A stretch of 64,000 nucleotides of DNA from Clostridiaceae bacterium (GCA_902362725.1 CABIXM010000003.1:62001-126000); one strand, 5' to 3'; shown: positions 33,736-43,136, counted from the first letter of the stretch. The notes: generated by a model from the letters alone, not told the origin. A program made the numbers and translations.

Positions 33736-33761
33736 TACATTAGAGAAAGTGAGGAGAAGAA

Positions 33762-34769
33762 ATGTCTGCACAGAGTTTCGGATGCGACTTTGGTACAAGC
33801 AGCATCAAAATCTACAGCAAGGAAAGCGATACCATTTACTGTGAAAAGAATATGGTGGCTATTGAGGAGAAAAAGGGAATGATCTCCTACGGCGACGAGG
33901 CCTTTGAAATGCATGAGAAGGCGCCGTCCAACATCGAGGTGCTTTATCCCATGTCCTTTGGAACCGTAGCCAGCATTACCTATATGCAGGAATTTTTGAA
34001 GGCCTTCCTGGAGACCCATACCAAGGGCAGCTTAAAGGGCGCGGAGTTCGTGGTGGCACTGCCCACCGACGTACAGGACCGTGTGTTCAGCACCCTGATT
34101 CAGGGAACCGGCCTCAAGTCCAGAAACATCCAGATGATTGACAAGCCGGTGGCAGCAGGTCTCGGCCTTGGCCTTGACGTAACCCAGTCTCAGGGTATCA
34201 TGATCGTGGATGTGGGAGCGGATACCACCGAGATTTCCATCCTGTCCCTGGGCGGAACCGTCACCAGCAAGCTCATCAAGAACGGCGGCAATAAGATCGA
34301 CGAGGCCATCGCCAACGCCATCCGCCGGGAGTACGGATATTTCATCGGCAATAAGACGGCCGAGATTCTGAAAAATGAGCTGGGCTATCAGCCGGGCGAC
34401 ACGACCTCCAAGCGGGAGATCTGCGGCCGCAATATGGCTCTCGGACTTCCGGCTCTTCTGGAAATTACCGCGGACTTTGTGGCAAATGCCATCGCTGAGA
34501 ACCTGAAGTCCATCGTGGACGCCATCAAAGTGATTTTGGAGAGAACGCCGCCCGAGCTGGGCGTGGACATCATCCGCAATGGTATCTTCCTGACCGGCGG
34601 CGTGGCTAACTTAAAGGGACTTGACAAGCTCATTGCGGACGCTACCAACATCAAGGTAAATCTGGTCGATAAGCCCGAGGAGTGCGTGGCCAGAGGTCTG
34701 GAGCGGGTGATCAAGGAGAAGAAGTTTAAGAACCTGACCTTTGTGACCAAAGAGCAGAATTATAACTAA
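33762..34769 (+). CDS. mreB: Rod-shape-determining protein MreB/Mbl
   Basis: A 335-residue bacterial actin. It has the phosphate-1 loop GCDFGTSSIKIY, the phosphate-2 strand IMIVDVGADTTEISIL, the KPVAAGLGLGLDV connection segment and the adenosine motif GIFLTGGVANLKGLD. MreB filaments guide the elongasome along the cytoplasmic membrane face. ATG follows AGGAG with 6-nt spacing. It leads the shape/division cluster mreB-mreC-mreD-pbp2-minCDE-rodA, and its leader contains the dispersed element. Confidence 0.94.
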   Translation: MSAQSFGCDFGTSSIKIYSKESDTIYCEKNMVAIEEKKGMISYGDEAFEMHEKAPSNIEVLYPMSFGTVASITYMQEFLKAFLETHTKGSLKGAEFVVALPTDVQDRVFSTLIQGTGLKSRNIQMIDKPVAAGLGLGLDVTQSQGIMIVDVGADTTEISILSLGGTVTSKLIKNGGNKIDEAIANAIRREYGYFIGNKTAEILKNELGYQPGDTTSKREICGRNMALGLPALLEITADFVANAIAENLKSIVDAIKVILERTPPELGVDIIRNGIFLTGGVANLKGLDKLIADATNIKVNLVDKPEECVARGLERVIKEKKFKNLTFVTKEQNYN

Positions 34770-34786
34770 GTAATATCAGGTGAAGT

Positions 34787-35641
34787 ATGAAGAAAAAAAA
34801 TCATATTACAGTGCCGCCCAGATACATATTCGCGGCGCTGGCGATTCTTTGTATCGGAATGATGTACGCGTCCTACGCCACCGGCTTTGCGGGCAGCACT
34901 CTGGGGCGGATCACCGGCTACGTGTTCGTGCCCTTTGAGCGGGGGATCAACAGCGTGGGCGGCTGGTTCCGGGATAAGAGCGACAGCCTGCAGGATCTGG
35001 CGGACGCCCAGGCGGAGAAGCAGGCCCTGCAGGAGCAGGTGGACGCCCTGACCCTGGAGAACAGCCGGCTGATGCAGAATCAGTACCGTCTGCAGGAACT
35101 GGAAGAACTTTACAACCTGGATCAGACTTACGGCGAATACAGTAAGGTGGCGGCCAATATCATTGCCAGCGATTCCGGCAACTGGTTCAATACCTTTGTG
35201 ATCGACAAGGGCAGCAGGGACGGGATCGCCGTGGATATGAATGTCATCGCGGGCAGCGGCCTGGTAGGCATCGTGACTAAGGTGGGCGATAACTGGGCCC
35301 AGGTGCGCTCCATCATCGACGATATGAGCGAGGTCAGCGCCCAGGTGCTCTCTACTTCAGATCTCTGCTTTGTAAAGGGCGATCTGCAGTTGATGGAATC
35401 CGGTCTGATTCCGCTTTCCCAGCTGCGGGATACAGAAGGAAAAGCCAACATCGGCGACACGATTGTAACTTCCCACGTGAGTGATAAGTACCACGCGGGA
35501 CTGCTCATCGGCTATATCAATGAGCTGAGTCTGGATCCCAATAACCTGACCAGGTCCGGCACCCTGACGCCGGCCGTGGATTTTGAGCATCTGCATTCGG
35601 TGCTCGTTATTACCGATTTGAAGCAGACCGAGGAAGAATAG
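34787..35641 (+). CDS. mreC: Rod-shape-determining protein MreC
   Basis: A 284-residue MreC. It has a short cytoplasmic start, one membrane helix (ALAILCIGMMYASYATGF), a coiled coil (residues ~65-105, ADAQAEKQALQEQVDALTL) and the beta-barrel extracellular domain (ANIIASDSGNWFNTFVIDKG, GLVGIVTKVG). It links cytoplasmic MreB to the PBP2/RodA synthase outside. It follows mreB by 17 bp. Confidence 0.94.
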   Translation: MKKKNHITVPPRYIFAALAILCIGMMYASYATGFAGSTLGRITGYVFVPFERGINSVGGWFRDKSDSLQDLADAQAEKQALQEQVDALTLENSRLMQNQYRLQELEELYNLDQTYGEYSKVAANIIASDSGNWFNTFVIDKGSRDGIAVDMNVIAGSGLVGIVTKVGDNWAQVRSIIDDMSEVSAQVLSTSDLCFVKGDLQLMESGLIPLSQLRDTEGKANIGDTIVTSHVSDKYHAGLLIGYINELSLDPNNLTRSGTLTPAVDFEHLHSVLVITDLKQTEEE

Positions 35642-35657
35642 GACAGGAGTGAAAAGG

Positions 35658-36230
35658 ATGAGACGTAAAATCATAGAAGCTCTTCTGATTATCGTATGCT
35701 TTATCCTGCAGTGTACCGTGTTCCAGACACTGTCCCTGGCCGGAATTGTGCCAAATCTGCTGCTGATTGTGACATCCTCCTTAGGGTTCATGCGGGGAGA
35801 AAAGGAGGGCATGGCAGTAGGTTTCTTTTCCGGACTGCTGACAGACATTTTCTTCGGTCAGCTGTTTGGCTTTTACAGTCTTCTGTACATGTTCCTGGGA
35901 TACGGAAGCGGCCTGTTTCATCGGATGTTCTACGATGAGGATATCAAGCTTCCCATGGTCTGGATAGCGCTGTCAGAGCTGGTGTATGGACTGAGCGTCT
36001 ATTTTTTCCTGTTCCTTTTGCGGAGCCGGTTCCAGTTCGGATTCTATTTTGCGCACATTATTCTTCCGGAGCTGGTGTACACCGTCGTGGTGACCATTGT
36101 GTTCTACCGGGTGATCCGGTTGCTGAATCACTGGCTGGAGAAGAAGGAAAAAGAGGAGGGGGAGAGCAAAATCATTTCTCCCGTGATTCCTTATAAAGAT
36201 AACAATGAGGCGGGGACAGACGGACAATAA
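35658..36230 (+). CDS. mreD: Rod-shape-determining protein MreD
   Basis: A 190-residue polytopic membrane protein with about five to six helices and a conserved LLIVTSSLGFMRGEKEGMAVGF segment typical of MreD, including the G-(x)-L-x-D element (GLLTDIFFG). It completes the MreBCD complex. I start at ATG 35658 because AGGAG (35644-35648) is 9 bp upstream; the in-frame GTG at 35649 abuts the ribosome site. Confidence 0.92.
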   Translation: MRRKIIEALLIIVCFILQCTVFQTLSLAGIVPNLLLIVTSSLGFMRGEKEGMAVGFFSGLLTDIFFGQLFGFYSLLYMFLGYGSGLFHRMFYDEDIKLPMVWIALSELVYGLSVYFFLFLLRSRFQFGFYFAHIILPELVYTVVVTIVFYRVIRLLNHWLEKKEKEEGESKIISPVIPYKDNNEAGTDGQ

Positions 36231-36250
36231 GACAGAGGAGTTAGAAACGA

Positions 36251-39148
36251 TTGTTGGACGAAATCAAAGAAGCCTTAAATAATTTAATAAAATCACGTAT
36301 CTTTGTACTGGGCGTGGCTTTCGTGGTCCTGTTTGGCATTCTTTTGCAACGGGTGTTTTATCTGCAGATTGTAAAGGGCGGCGACTATCAGGAATCCTTT
36401 TCCCTGAAGACTGAGCGCGAGGTGTCGGTGGCCAGTACCAGGGGAAACATCTACGATCGGAACGGAGAGCTGCTTGCGTACAGCGAGCTGTCCTATTCGG
36501 TAACCATCCAGGATAACGGCACCTATGCCAGCAAAACCAAGAATCCCAAGCTCAATGATACCATCTACCGGCTGATTCAGCTGATTGAGAAGAACGGGGA
36601 CAGCGTTGTCAGCGATTTGGGGATTGTATACAACAACGGACATTATGAATATTCCCTGGAAGGAAATTCCCTTCTCCGTTTAAAAGCGGACGTATATGGC
36701 AAGACTAAGATAAGCGAGCTGGAGCCGAAGCAGGAGCTCGCCTCGGCGGACGAGCTGATGGCTTATCTGTGCGGAGAAAAGAAATATGATATCCGCAGCT
36801 CCTATACGGAGGAGGAACAGGAAAAATATGGGATTAGCGCATCCGGTTATACGCCGGAGGAGCAGCTGAAGATAGCGACCATCCGGTTTGGTATTTCCGC
36901 CAATAACTACAAGCGGTACGTGGCGACAACCGTGGCCAGCGACGTCTCGGATGAGACGGTGGCGGCCGTTCTGGAGAACCAGAGCGAGCTGCAGGGCGCG
37001 GAGATCGCGGAGAGCAGCCGGAGAGTCTACCCGGACAGCAAGTATTTCGCGCCGATCATCGGTTATATCGGCAAAGCCTCCCAGGATGAGCTGGACAGCC
37101 TCCAGGAGGAAAATCCCGACTATGAGCTCAATGATATCGTCGGCAAGGCCGGTATCGAGCAGTATATGGAGACGGAGCTTCAGGGGACCAAGGGCTACGA
37201 GAAAATGTATGTGGACAGTGTGGGACGGATTCTGGAGATGTCCGAGCAGAAGGACGCGGTTCCGGGCAATGACGTCTATCTGACCATTGACAAGGAGCTG
37301 CAGATGGCCTGCTACAATATTCTTGAGCAGAAGCTGGCCGGTATTTTGATTTCCAAGATCGAGAACACGAAGGAATACAATCCAGGGCCCAATCCCAGCG
37401 CGTCCAAGATTATGATTCCGATCTACGATGTATATTACGCGCTGATCAACAATTATATCATTGATATCACGCATTTTAACGCGGATGACGCTACGGATCT
37501 GGAAAAGAGTGTATACAGCCGTTTCCAGATCAAGCTTCAGAACACGGTGGACAGTCTGATTGCGGAACTGAACTCCGACAATGCGGTGGCCTATCAGAAC
37601 CTCTCCAAAGAGATGAAGAATTACATGAGCTATATCGTGGCCAATGTGCTGATGGGCGACAGTCAGGTGCTGATGAAGGACGCGGTGGACACATCAGACG
37701 CCACCTATGTGGCCTGGACCACCGACGAGACCATCAGTCTTCGGGAGTATCTCCAGTACGCAATTTCTAAAAACTGGATCGATGTGACGAAGATTTCCGG
37801 CGATAATCCTTACCTGGATTCCGCAGAGATTTACCAGTCGGTGCTGGACTATATCCGGGACAGCCTTCTGGAGGACGCGGAGTTTGGCAAGATGCTCTAT
37901 AAGTATATGCTGCTCAGTGATCAGGTATCCGGAAGAGAAATTTGTCTTTTATTATATGACCAGAATGTGTTAGAATATGATGAAGATACCGTATCAAAGC
38001 TGAATTCCGGAGCTTTAAGTTCCTACAGCTTTATGCTGGATAAGATTCGGAACCTGGAGCTCACCCCGGCTCAGCTGGCGCTGGAGCCCTGCAGCGGCGG
38101 CATCGTAGTGGTGGATACGAAGACCGGTCAGACCCTGGCCTGTGTGACCTATCCCAGCTATGACAATAACCGGCTGACCAATGTGATGGATTCTGATTAC
38201 TATAATAGCCTGCGGAAAGACCTGTCGTCACCCTTTGTCAACCGTGTGACCCAGGAAAATCTGGCGCCCGGTTCTACTTTTAAGCCCATTACGGCGATTG
38301 CGGGTCTGGAAGAAGGCGTGATTACGCCATCCACGACCATTTACGCGTCCGGCGTATTTACGGAGATTACGCCGTCTCCGACCTGCTGGATCTTTAACCA
38401 GTACGGCGGTCATCACGGCAACGAGACCGTGACCACGGCCATCCGTGATTCATGTAACGTCTTCTTTTATGAGGTGGGATACCGCCTGGCGGGCGGACGA
38501 AGCGCAAGCGGGTACAATGTGGAGGCAGGCCTGACAAAACTGGAAAAATACGCCAGAATGTTCGGCCTGGGTGATAAATCCGGACTGGAGATCTCCGAGT
38601 ATGAGCCGCGAATTTCCGATACGGACGCCGTGCGTTCCGCCATCGGACAGGGCACGAACAGCTATTCGCTGTCCCATATCGCCCGCTATGTGGCGACTCT
38701 GGCCAACCGCGGAAACTGCTATGACCTGACACTTCTTGACAAGCTGACAGAGACCGACGGTACCCTGATTCAGGAGTACGAGCCGGCGCTGCATAATCAG
38801 GTGCAGATCGCGGACAGCAGCTGGAACGCGGTACAGCAGGGTATGCGCCTGGTGGCTGAAAACACCAAGTCTCTGAACGTCTTAAGCGATCTGGGACTGA
38901 ATGTGGCCGGCAAGACCGGTACGGCGCAGCAGAGCAAGAGCCATCCGAACCATGCGTTGTTTGTGGGCTTTGCGCCCTATGAGAGTCCGGAGATTGCCAT
39001 CGCCGTCCGTATCGCCAACGGATATACATCCGCCAACTGCGCGGAGGTGGGCGCGGACGTGTTCAAATACTACTTTAATCTTGCGGATGAGGCGGAGATT
39101 GTGAGCGGAACTGCCAGCGGTTCCACCGGACAGACTATCGGTGATTAG
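36251..39148 (+). CDS. mrdA: Class B penicillin-binding protein 2 (elongasome transpeptidase)
   Basis: A 965-residue class B PBP, much longer than the ~630 residues of E. coli PBP2. It has one N-terminal membrane helix (FVLGVAFVVLFGILLQRVF), a dimerisation/pedestal domain, and a transpeptidase domain with Ser675 in STFK, Ser734 in SCN and Lys888 in KTGT. Between the dimerisation part and the catalytic domain (residues ~365-600) is a long, mostly helical insertion that explains the excess length. Starts with TTG at 36251 after AGAGGAG. It cross-links side-wall peptidoglycan with RodA as glycosyltransferase partner. Confidence 0.92.
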   Translation: MLDEIKEALNNLIKSRIFVLGVAFVVLFGILLQRVFYLQIVKGGDYQESFSLKTEREVSVASTRGNIYDRNGELLAYSELSYSVTIQDNGTYASKTKNPKLNDTIYRLIQLIEKNGDSVVSDLGIVYNNGHYEYSLEGNSLLRLKADVYGKTKISELEPKQELASADELMAYLCGEKKYDIRSSYTEEEQEKYGISASGYTPEEQLKIATIRFGISANNYKRYVATTVASDVSDETVAAVLENQSELQGAEIAESSRRVYPDSKYFAPIIGYIGKASQDELDSLQEENPDYELNDIVGKAGIEQYMETELQGTKGYEKMYVDSVGRILEMSEQKDAVPGNDVYLTIDKELQMACYNILEQKLAGILISKIENTKEYNPGPNPSASKIMIPIYDVYYALINNYIIDITHFNADDATDLEKSVYSRFQIKLQNTVDSLIAELNSDNAVAYQNLSKEMKNYMSYIVANVLMGDSQVLMKDAVDTSDATYVAWTTDETISLREYLQYAISKNWIDVTKISGDNPYLDSAEIYQSVLDYIRDSLLEDAEFGKMLYKYMLLSDQVSGREICLLLYDQNVLEYDEDTVSKLNSGALSSYSFMLDKIRNLELTPAQLALEPCSGGIVVVDTKTGQTLACVTYPSYDNNRLTNVMDSDYYNSLRKDLSSPFVNRVTQENLAPGSTFKPITAIAGLEEGVITPSTTIYASGVFTEITPSPTCWIFNQYGGHHGNETVTTAIRDSCNVFFYEVGYRLAGGRSASGYNVEAGLTKLEKYARMFGLGDKSGLEISEYEPRISDTDAVRSAIGQGTNSYSLSHIARYVATLANRGNCYDLTLLDKLTETDGTLIQEYEPALHNQVQIADSSWNAVQQGMRLVAENTKSLNVLSDLGLNVAGKTGTAQQSKSHPNHALFVGFAPYESPEIAIAVRIANGYTSANCAEVGADVFKYYFNLADEAEIVSGTASGSTGQTIGD

Positions 39149-39159
39149 GAGTGAAAGTG

Positions 39160-39864
39160 ATGTCAAATCAGTCAGTTATCATAAAAAGCAACCGGTACGG
39201 ACTGAACGTCGTTCTGGACGAACAGCCCGACTGGGATACCATAAAGAAGGAAGTGGCTGAGAAGTTCAGCGCTTCGGCCAAATTTTTCGGCAATGCCCAG
39301 ATGGCCCTCTGTTTTCAGGGAAGATCTTTAAGTACAGCGGAGGAAGAAGAGCTTGTGGAAGTGATCGAAGCGAGCTGTCAGATTCAGGTAGTCTGCCTGG
39401 TGGATGAAAATCAGGTGACTGAACAGACCATGAAGCAGGCCGTAGAGCGGCAGACCGGCCGGGCGGAAGCCCCTGGAGACCACGATCTGACCAATCTGCA
39501 GGACGGCCGGTTTTACAAGGGAACCTTACGTTCCGGTCAGGTACTGGAATCGGAGACCAGCATCATCATTCTGGGCGACGTGAACCCGGGAGCCCGGGTG
39601 GTGTCCAAAGGAAACGTCATCGTACTGGGAGCCCTGAAGGGCAATGTGTTTGTGGGCGCAGCAGGGAATGAGAGAGCCTTTGTGGCGGCTCTTTCCATGG
39701 ATCCCATGCAGATCCGCATCGGCGATGTGATTGCCCGCAGCTCCGACGGAGCGGCCAGACGGAAGAAAAAGGCGGATGATACGCCAAAGATCGCATTTGT
39801 GGAAGATGGGAACATTTATATAGAGCCCATTACAAAAGATGTATTAAATGATATCAAATTATAA
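39160..39864 (+). CDS. minC: Septum site-determining protein MinC
   Basis: A 234-residue MinC. The N-terminal domain (VIIKSNRYGLNVVLDE) inhibits FtsZ. The C-terminal right-handed beta-helix has GTLRSGQVLESETSIIILGD, VNPGARVVSKGNVIVLGALKG and other glycine turns that dimerise and bind MinD. ATG at 39160 is chosen because AGGAG (39147-39151) is 8 bp upstream; the in-frame GTG at 39151 overlaps that site. Confidence 0.93.
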   Translation: MSNQSVIIKSNRYGLNVVLDEQPDWDTIKKEVAEKFSASAKFFGNAQMALCFQGRSLSTAEEEELVEVIEASCQIQVVCLVDENQVTEQTMKQAVERQTGRAEAPGDHDLTNLQDGRFYKGTLRSGQVLESETSIIILGDVNPGARVVSKGNVIVLGALKGNVFVGAAGNERAFVAALSMDPMQIRIGDVIARSSDGAARRKKKADDTPKIAFVEDGNIYIEPITKDVLNDIKL

Positions 39865-39888
39865 GAAAATCTTTGGAGGAAAAAAGGT

Positions 39889-40674
39889 ATGAGTGAAGTA
39901 ATTGTAATTACATCCGGTAAAGGCGGCGTGGGAAAAACCACCTCCACCGCAAATATTGGAACAGGACTTGCGAAGCTGGGCAAAAGTGTTGTGATGATCG
40001 ATACAGATATCGGACTGCGGAATCTGGATGTGGTTATGGGTCTGGAGAACCGGATTGTATACAATCTGGTAGACGTGGTAGAGGGCAACTGCCGGATGAA
40101 GCAGGCACTCATCAAGGACAAGCGGTATTCCAACCTCTTCCTCCTTCCTTCGGCTCAGACGCGTGATAAGACAGCGGTAAATCCGGAGCAGATGAAGAAG
40201 CTTATCGACGAGCTGAGATCGGAATTCGACTACATACTGCTGGACTGCCCGGCCGGCATCGAGCAGGGCTTTAAAAATGCCATTGCGGCAGCGGATTGCG
40301 CTCTGATCGTCACCACGCCGGAGGTCTCCGCCATCCGCGACGCGGACCGTATCATCGGACTTCTGGAGGCCAATGATATCCATAAGATCAACCTGATCGT
40401 AAACCGTCTGCGCATGGATATGGTGAAGCGGGGCGACATGATGTCCATCGAGGACGTCATCGACATTCTGTCCATCGATCTCATCGGCGCGGTACCGGAT
40501 GACGAGAGCATCGTAGTGGCCACCAACCAGGGCGAGCCGCTGGCCGGTGATTCTTCTCTGGCCGGAACTGCCTACATGAATATCTGTAAGCGTATTATGG
40601 GCGAAGATGTGCCGCTGATGAATCTGGATGTGAACAACGGATTTTTCTCAAAGCTGGCAAAGCTGTTCAAATAA
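39889..40674 (+). CDS. minD: Septum site-determining ATPase MinD
   Basis: A 261-residue deviant Walker A ATPase. It has SGKGGVGKTTSTANIG near the N-terminus, DTDIGLRNLDVVMGLENR, the Walker B region ILLDCPAGIEQG, and a C-terminal amphipathic helix (FFSKLAKLFK) that binds the membrane. It recruits MinC and is cycled by MinE. Ribosome site GGAGG. Confidence 0.96.
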   Translation: MSEVIVITSGKGGVGKTTSTANIGTGLAKLGKSVVMIDTDIGLRNLDVVMGLENRIVYNLVDVVEGNCRMKQALIKDKRYSNLFLLPSAQTRDKTAVNPEQMKKLIDELRSEFDYILLDCPAGIEQGFKNAIAAADCALIVTTPEVSAIRDADRIIGLLEANDIHKINLIVNRLRMDMVKRGDMMSIEDVIDILSIDLIGAVPDDESIVVATNQGEPLAGDSSLAGTAYMNICKRIMGEDVPLMNLDVNNGFFSKLAKLFK

Positions 40675-40693
40675 GTAAAGGGGGAGAAGGAAA

Positions 40694-40975
40694 ATGGCAT
40701 TAATGGATTTTTTCCGGAGAAAGAGTTCGGGAGACGTGGCCAAGGACAGATTGAAGCTGCTTCTGATCTCTGACCGGGCAAACTGTTCCCCTGAAGTAAT
40801 GGAACTGATCAAAAATGATATCATCAAGGTTATCTCAAAATATATGGAGATCGACTGCGAAAATCTGGACATTCAGATTACCCAGACCGAGTCCGACGGA
40901 CAGAACGGCCGTGTGCCGGCCCTGTGCGCAAACATTCCCATCAAGGATCTGAAGCATAAGGATCAGATGAGATAG
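40694..40975 (+). CDS. minE: Cell division topological specificity factor MinE
   Basis: A 93-residue MinE. The N-terminal membrane-binding helix (MALMDFFRR) is followed by the MinD-contacting segment (AKDRLKLLLISDRA) and the C-terminal dimerisation strands. It stimulates MinD ATPase. Presence of MinE with MinCD predicts an oscillating Min system, which is found in Clostridia, rather than a DivIVA-anchored one. Confidence 0.95.
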   Translation: MALMDFFRRKSSGDVAKDRLKLLLISDRANCSPEVMELIKNDIIKVISKYMEIDCENLDIQITQTESDGQNGRVPALCANIPIKDLKHKDQMR

Positions 40976-41001
40976 GACTAACCTGATACAAGAGGAGATT
41001 T

Positions 41002-42108
41002 ATGTTTAAACAGTATCGATTGAGGGATTACAGATTCAGACTTGTGTGTTATGTGTATGCTATCAGTATTATCGGAATTCTGGTCATCGGAAGCGCAGAG
41101 AAATCCGTACAGAGTCAGCAGATTGTAGGACTTTTTCTGGGAACCGTAGCCATGATTGTAGTCTCATTGATTGATTACAACTGGGTTTTGAAGTTTTACT
41201 GGCTGCTTTACGGATTTAATGTGCTCCTGCTGCTTCTTGTGAAGACGCCTTTAGGTGACGACGCCAACGGAGCGGTGAGATGGCTGAAGATCGGAGGCTT
41301 CCGCTTTCAGCCCTCAGAGCTTTCAAAGCTGCTGTTGATTCTGTTCTTCGCGAAAATGCTGGAAAAGTACCGGGAGAACCTGAATACCTGGAAGATGCTG
41401 GGCCTGCTGGCGGCGCTTTTCGCGGTTCCTGCGGCTCTGATCAAGAGCCAGCCGGACCTGTCCACGACGATTTCTATCTGCATGACCTTTGCCATCCTGC
41501 TTTTTATCTCGGGCTTAAGTTACAAGCTCATCGGCGGGGTGCTGGCCGTGGGGATCCCGGCGGCGGTGATTTTCATCAGTCTGATTATGCAGCCGGATCA
41601 GAAGATTCTCGATCATTATGCATGGCTTCGTATTATGGCCTGGCTGAATCCGACCAAGTACGCGGACAACGCTTACCAGCAGCAGAATTCCATCATGGCC
41701 ATTGGTTCCGGTCAGCTGGTGGGAAAGGGATTGAACAATAATCTGGTCTCTTCGGTCAAAAACGGCAGCTTTATTGCCGAGCCCCAGACGGATTTTATCT
41801 TCGCGGTGGCAGGGGAAGAGCTTGGTTTTATCGGTTGCGCAACAATTATTTTACTATTGGCGCTGATTGTGATAGAATGTATCTGGATTGGTAAAAGATC
41901 CAGAGAATTTTCGGGCACATTGATCTGCTGCGGTGTGGCAGGCTATATCGGATTTCAGAGTTTTGTCAACATCTGCGTTGCAACAGGAATCTTCCCGAAT
42001 ACGGGAATTCCACTGCCCTTTGTGAGCTATGGACTGACGTCGCTTCTGACGCTTTTCATGGCGATAGGATTTGTGTTGAATGTCGGTTTGCAGCCGAAAA
42101 AATACTAA
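41002..42108 (+). CDS. rodA: SEDS-family peptidoglycan glycosyltransferase RodA
   Basis: A 368-residue SEDS protein with about ten membrane helices. Visible signatures are GANGAVRWLKIGGFRFQPSELSK-like text (here DDANGAVRW...FQPSELSK), SQPDLSTTISICMTF with the catalytic aspartate region, the extracellular TDFIFAVAGEELGFIG and the late GIPLPFVSYGLTSL. It polymerises glycan strands with PBP2. RodA rather than FtsW because it lies next to mre/pbp2/min genes. Confidence 0.93.
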   Translation: MFKQYRLRDYRFRLVCYVYAISIIGILVIGSAEKSVQSQQIVGLFLGTVAMIVVSLIDYNWVLKFYWLLYGFNVLLLLLVKTPLGDDANGAVRWLKIGGFRFQPSELSKLLLILFFAKMLEKYRENLNTWKMLGLLAALFAVPAALIKSQPDLSTTISICMTFAILLFISGLSYKLIGGVLAVGIPAAVIFISLIMQPDQKILDHYAWLRIMAWLNPTKYADNAYQQQNSIMAIGSGQLVGKGLNNNLVSSVKNGSFIAEPQTDFIFAVAGEELGFIGCATIILLLALIVIECIWIGKRSREFSGTLICCGVAGYIGFQSFVNICVATGIFPNTGIPLPFVSYGLTSLLTLFMAIGFVLNVGLQPKKY

Positions 42109-42123
42109 CTTGGGGGTGTTCCT

Positions 42124-42519
42124 ATGAACATTGGATTAATCGCACATGATGCAAAAAAGAAACTGATGCAGAATTTCTGTATTGCGTACAGAGGAATTCT
42201 CAGCAAACATGAACTCTATGCGACGGGTACCACCGGCCGGCTGATCGTGGAGGTTACGAATCTGAATGTGCATAAGTATCTGGCGGGCCATCTGGGCGGC
42301 GGTCAGCAGCTGGCGGCACAGATCGAGCATAACCAGATGGATCTGGTTATCTTTCTGCGCGATCCGCTGAATCCCAAGCAGCACGAGCCGGACGTGAACA
42401 ACGTGGTGAAGCTCTGCGATATGTACAACATTCCGCTGGCGACCAACCTGGCTACGGCGGAGCTTTTAATTAAGGCTCTGGATCGCGGCGATATGGAGTG
42501 GAGAGAATTATATAATTAG
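42124..42519 (+). CDS. mgsA: Methylglyoxal synthase
   Basis: A 131-residue MgsA. It has NIGLIAHDAKKKLM at the start, the phosphate-binding TGTTGRL loop, GGGQQLAAQI and the catalytic aspartate region VIFLRDPLNPKQHEPDVN. It converts dihydroxyacetone phosphate to methylglyoxal and phosphate, a glycolytic overflow route. Last gene of the mre-min-rodA run; its position next to rodA is common in Clostridia. Confidence 0.95.
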   Translation: MNIGLIAHDAKKKLMQNFCIAYRGILSKHELYATGTTGRLIVEVTNLNVHKYLAGHLGGGQQLAAQIEHNQMDLVIFLRDPLNPKQHEPDVNNVVKLCDMYNIPLATNLATAELLIKALDRGDMEWRELYN

Positions 42520-42554
42520 ATTGTATAATTAGTCAGAAAAAAAGTAAATAATAG

Positions 42555-42583
42555 TTGTGTTTTTAGGGCAGATCGACTATACT
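42555..42583 (+). promoter_or_regulatory. Sigma-A promoter of the P-loop protein gene
   Basis: -35 TTGTGT (42555-42560), 17-bp spacer, -10 TATACT (42578-42583); start point near 42590. The gene downstream begins at 42662, leaving a ~70-nt leader that contains a possible small ORF. Confidence 0.75.
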
Positions 42584-42609
42584 GGTATTATCTAAAAAAG
42601 GACGGAGTA

Positions 42610-42687
42610 ATGTTGAAACTGTTCTTGAAAGAAAAATGGGAAAACCAAGGAGGACACGGCTATGGTGCAGTTAATTGTAGGAAGTAA
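42610..42687 (+). CDS. Possible 25-codon upstream ORF
   Basis: ATG at 42610, preceded by GGACGGAG, opens a 25-codon frame with a hydrophobic-basic start (MLKLFLKEKW). It ends at TAA 42685-42687, 23 bp inside the following gene and in a different frame. It contains the ribosome site (AAGGAGG, 42647-42653) of that gene, so translating it could alter access to the site. Could be chance. Confidence 0.25.
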   Translation: MLKLFLKEKWENQGGHGYGAVNCRK

Positions 42688-43081
42688 GGGAGACGGAAAG
42701 ACAAAACATTTGCTGGACAGAGTAAACAGCCAGATTAAGACAGCGTCAGGCAATATCGTATACCTGGATAAAAATACCAAGCATATGCATGAGCTTGACA
42801 ACAAGGTTCGTCTTATCAATGTAGCTGATTATCCGCTTAAGAATTGTGATGAGTTCATCGGTTTCATCTGCGGTATTATTTCACAGGATTATGACCTGGA
42901 GCAGATGTATCTGGACAGCTTTTTGAAGATCGCCCATCTGGAGGGCGAGGATCTGACAGACGCGCTGACCCAGCTGAATGCCATCAGCGAGCAGTTTAAG
43001 ATTGACTTCTGCCTGAGTATTTCCGTTGAAGAGAACCAGCTTCCTGAATTTGCGAAAGAGCAGGTGCTCATTTCCTGTTAG
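42662..43081 (+). CDS. P-loop protein of unknown function
   Basis: A 139-residue protein with an N-terminal phosphate loop GSKGDGKT (residues 7-14) after a hydrophobic strand (VQLIVG), and a plausible Walker B-like strand near the C-terminus (FKIDFCLSISVEE). It is too short for a full motor ATPase; relatives are sometimes labelled 'PilT-like', but no pilus genes are here. Own promoter at 42555-42583. Cytoplasmic. Confidence 0.75.
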   Translation: MVQLIVGSKGDGKTKHLLDRVNSQIKTASGNIVYLDKNTKHMHELDNKVRLINVADYPLKNCDEFIGFICGIISQDYDLEQMYLDSFLKIAHLEGEDLTDALTQLNAISEQFKIDFCLSISVEENQLPEFAKEQVLISC

Positions 43082-43106
43082 GAATTTTATTTCTACACGA
43101 TACATA

Positions 43107-43136
43107 AGAGGATGCCCTGTTTTCAGGGCGTCCTCT
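43107..43136 (+). terminator. Hairpin after the P-loop protein gene
   Basis: AGAGGATGCCCTG (43107-43119), TTTT loop, CAGGGCGTCCTCT (43124-43136); one G:U pair. The T run that should follow is weak (CGTT), so it may only partly terminate before the HlyD-like gene 25 bp later. Confidence 0.6.

Noticed and set aside
39160..40975. minCDE as a sign of a Gram-negative host
   Set aside because: SepF, PrsA-like lipoprotein, gene order and Firmicutes-type ribosome sites point to Clostridia, where MinCDE also occurs.
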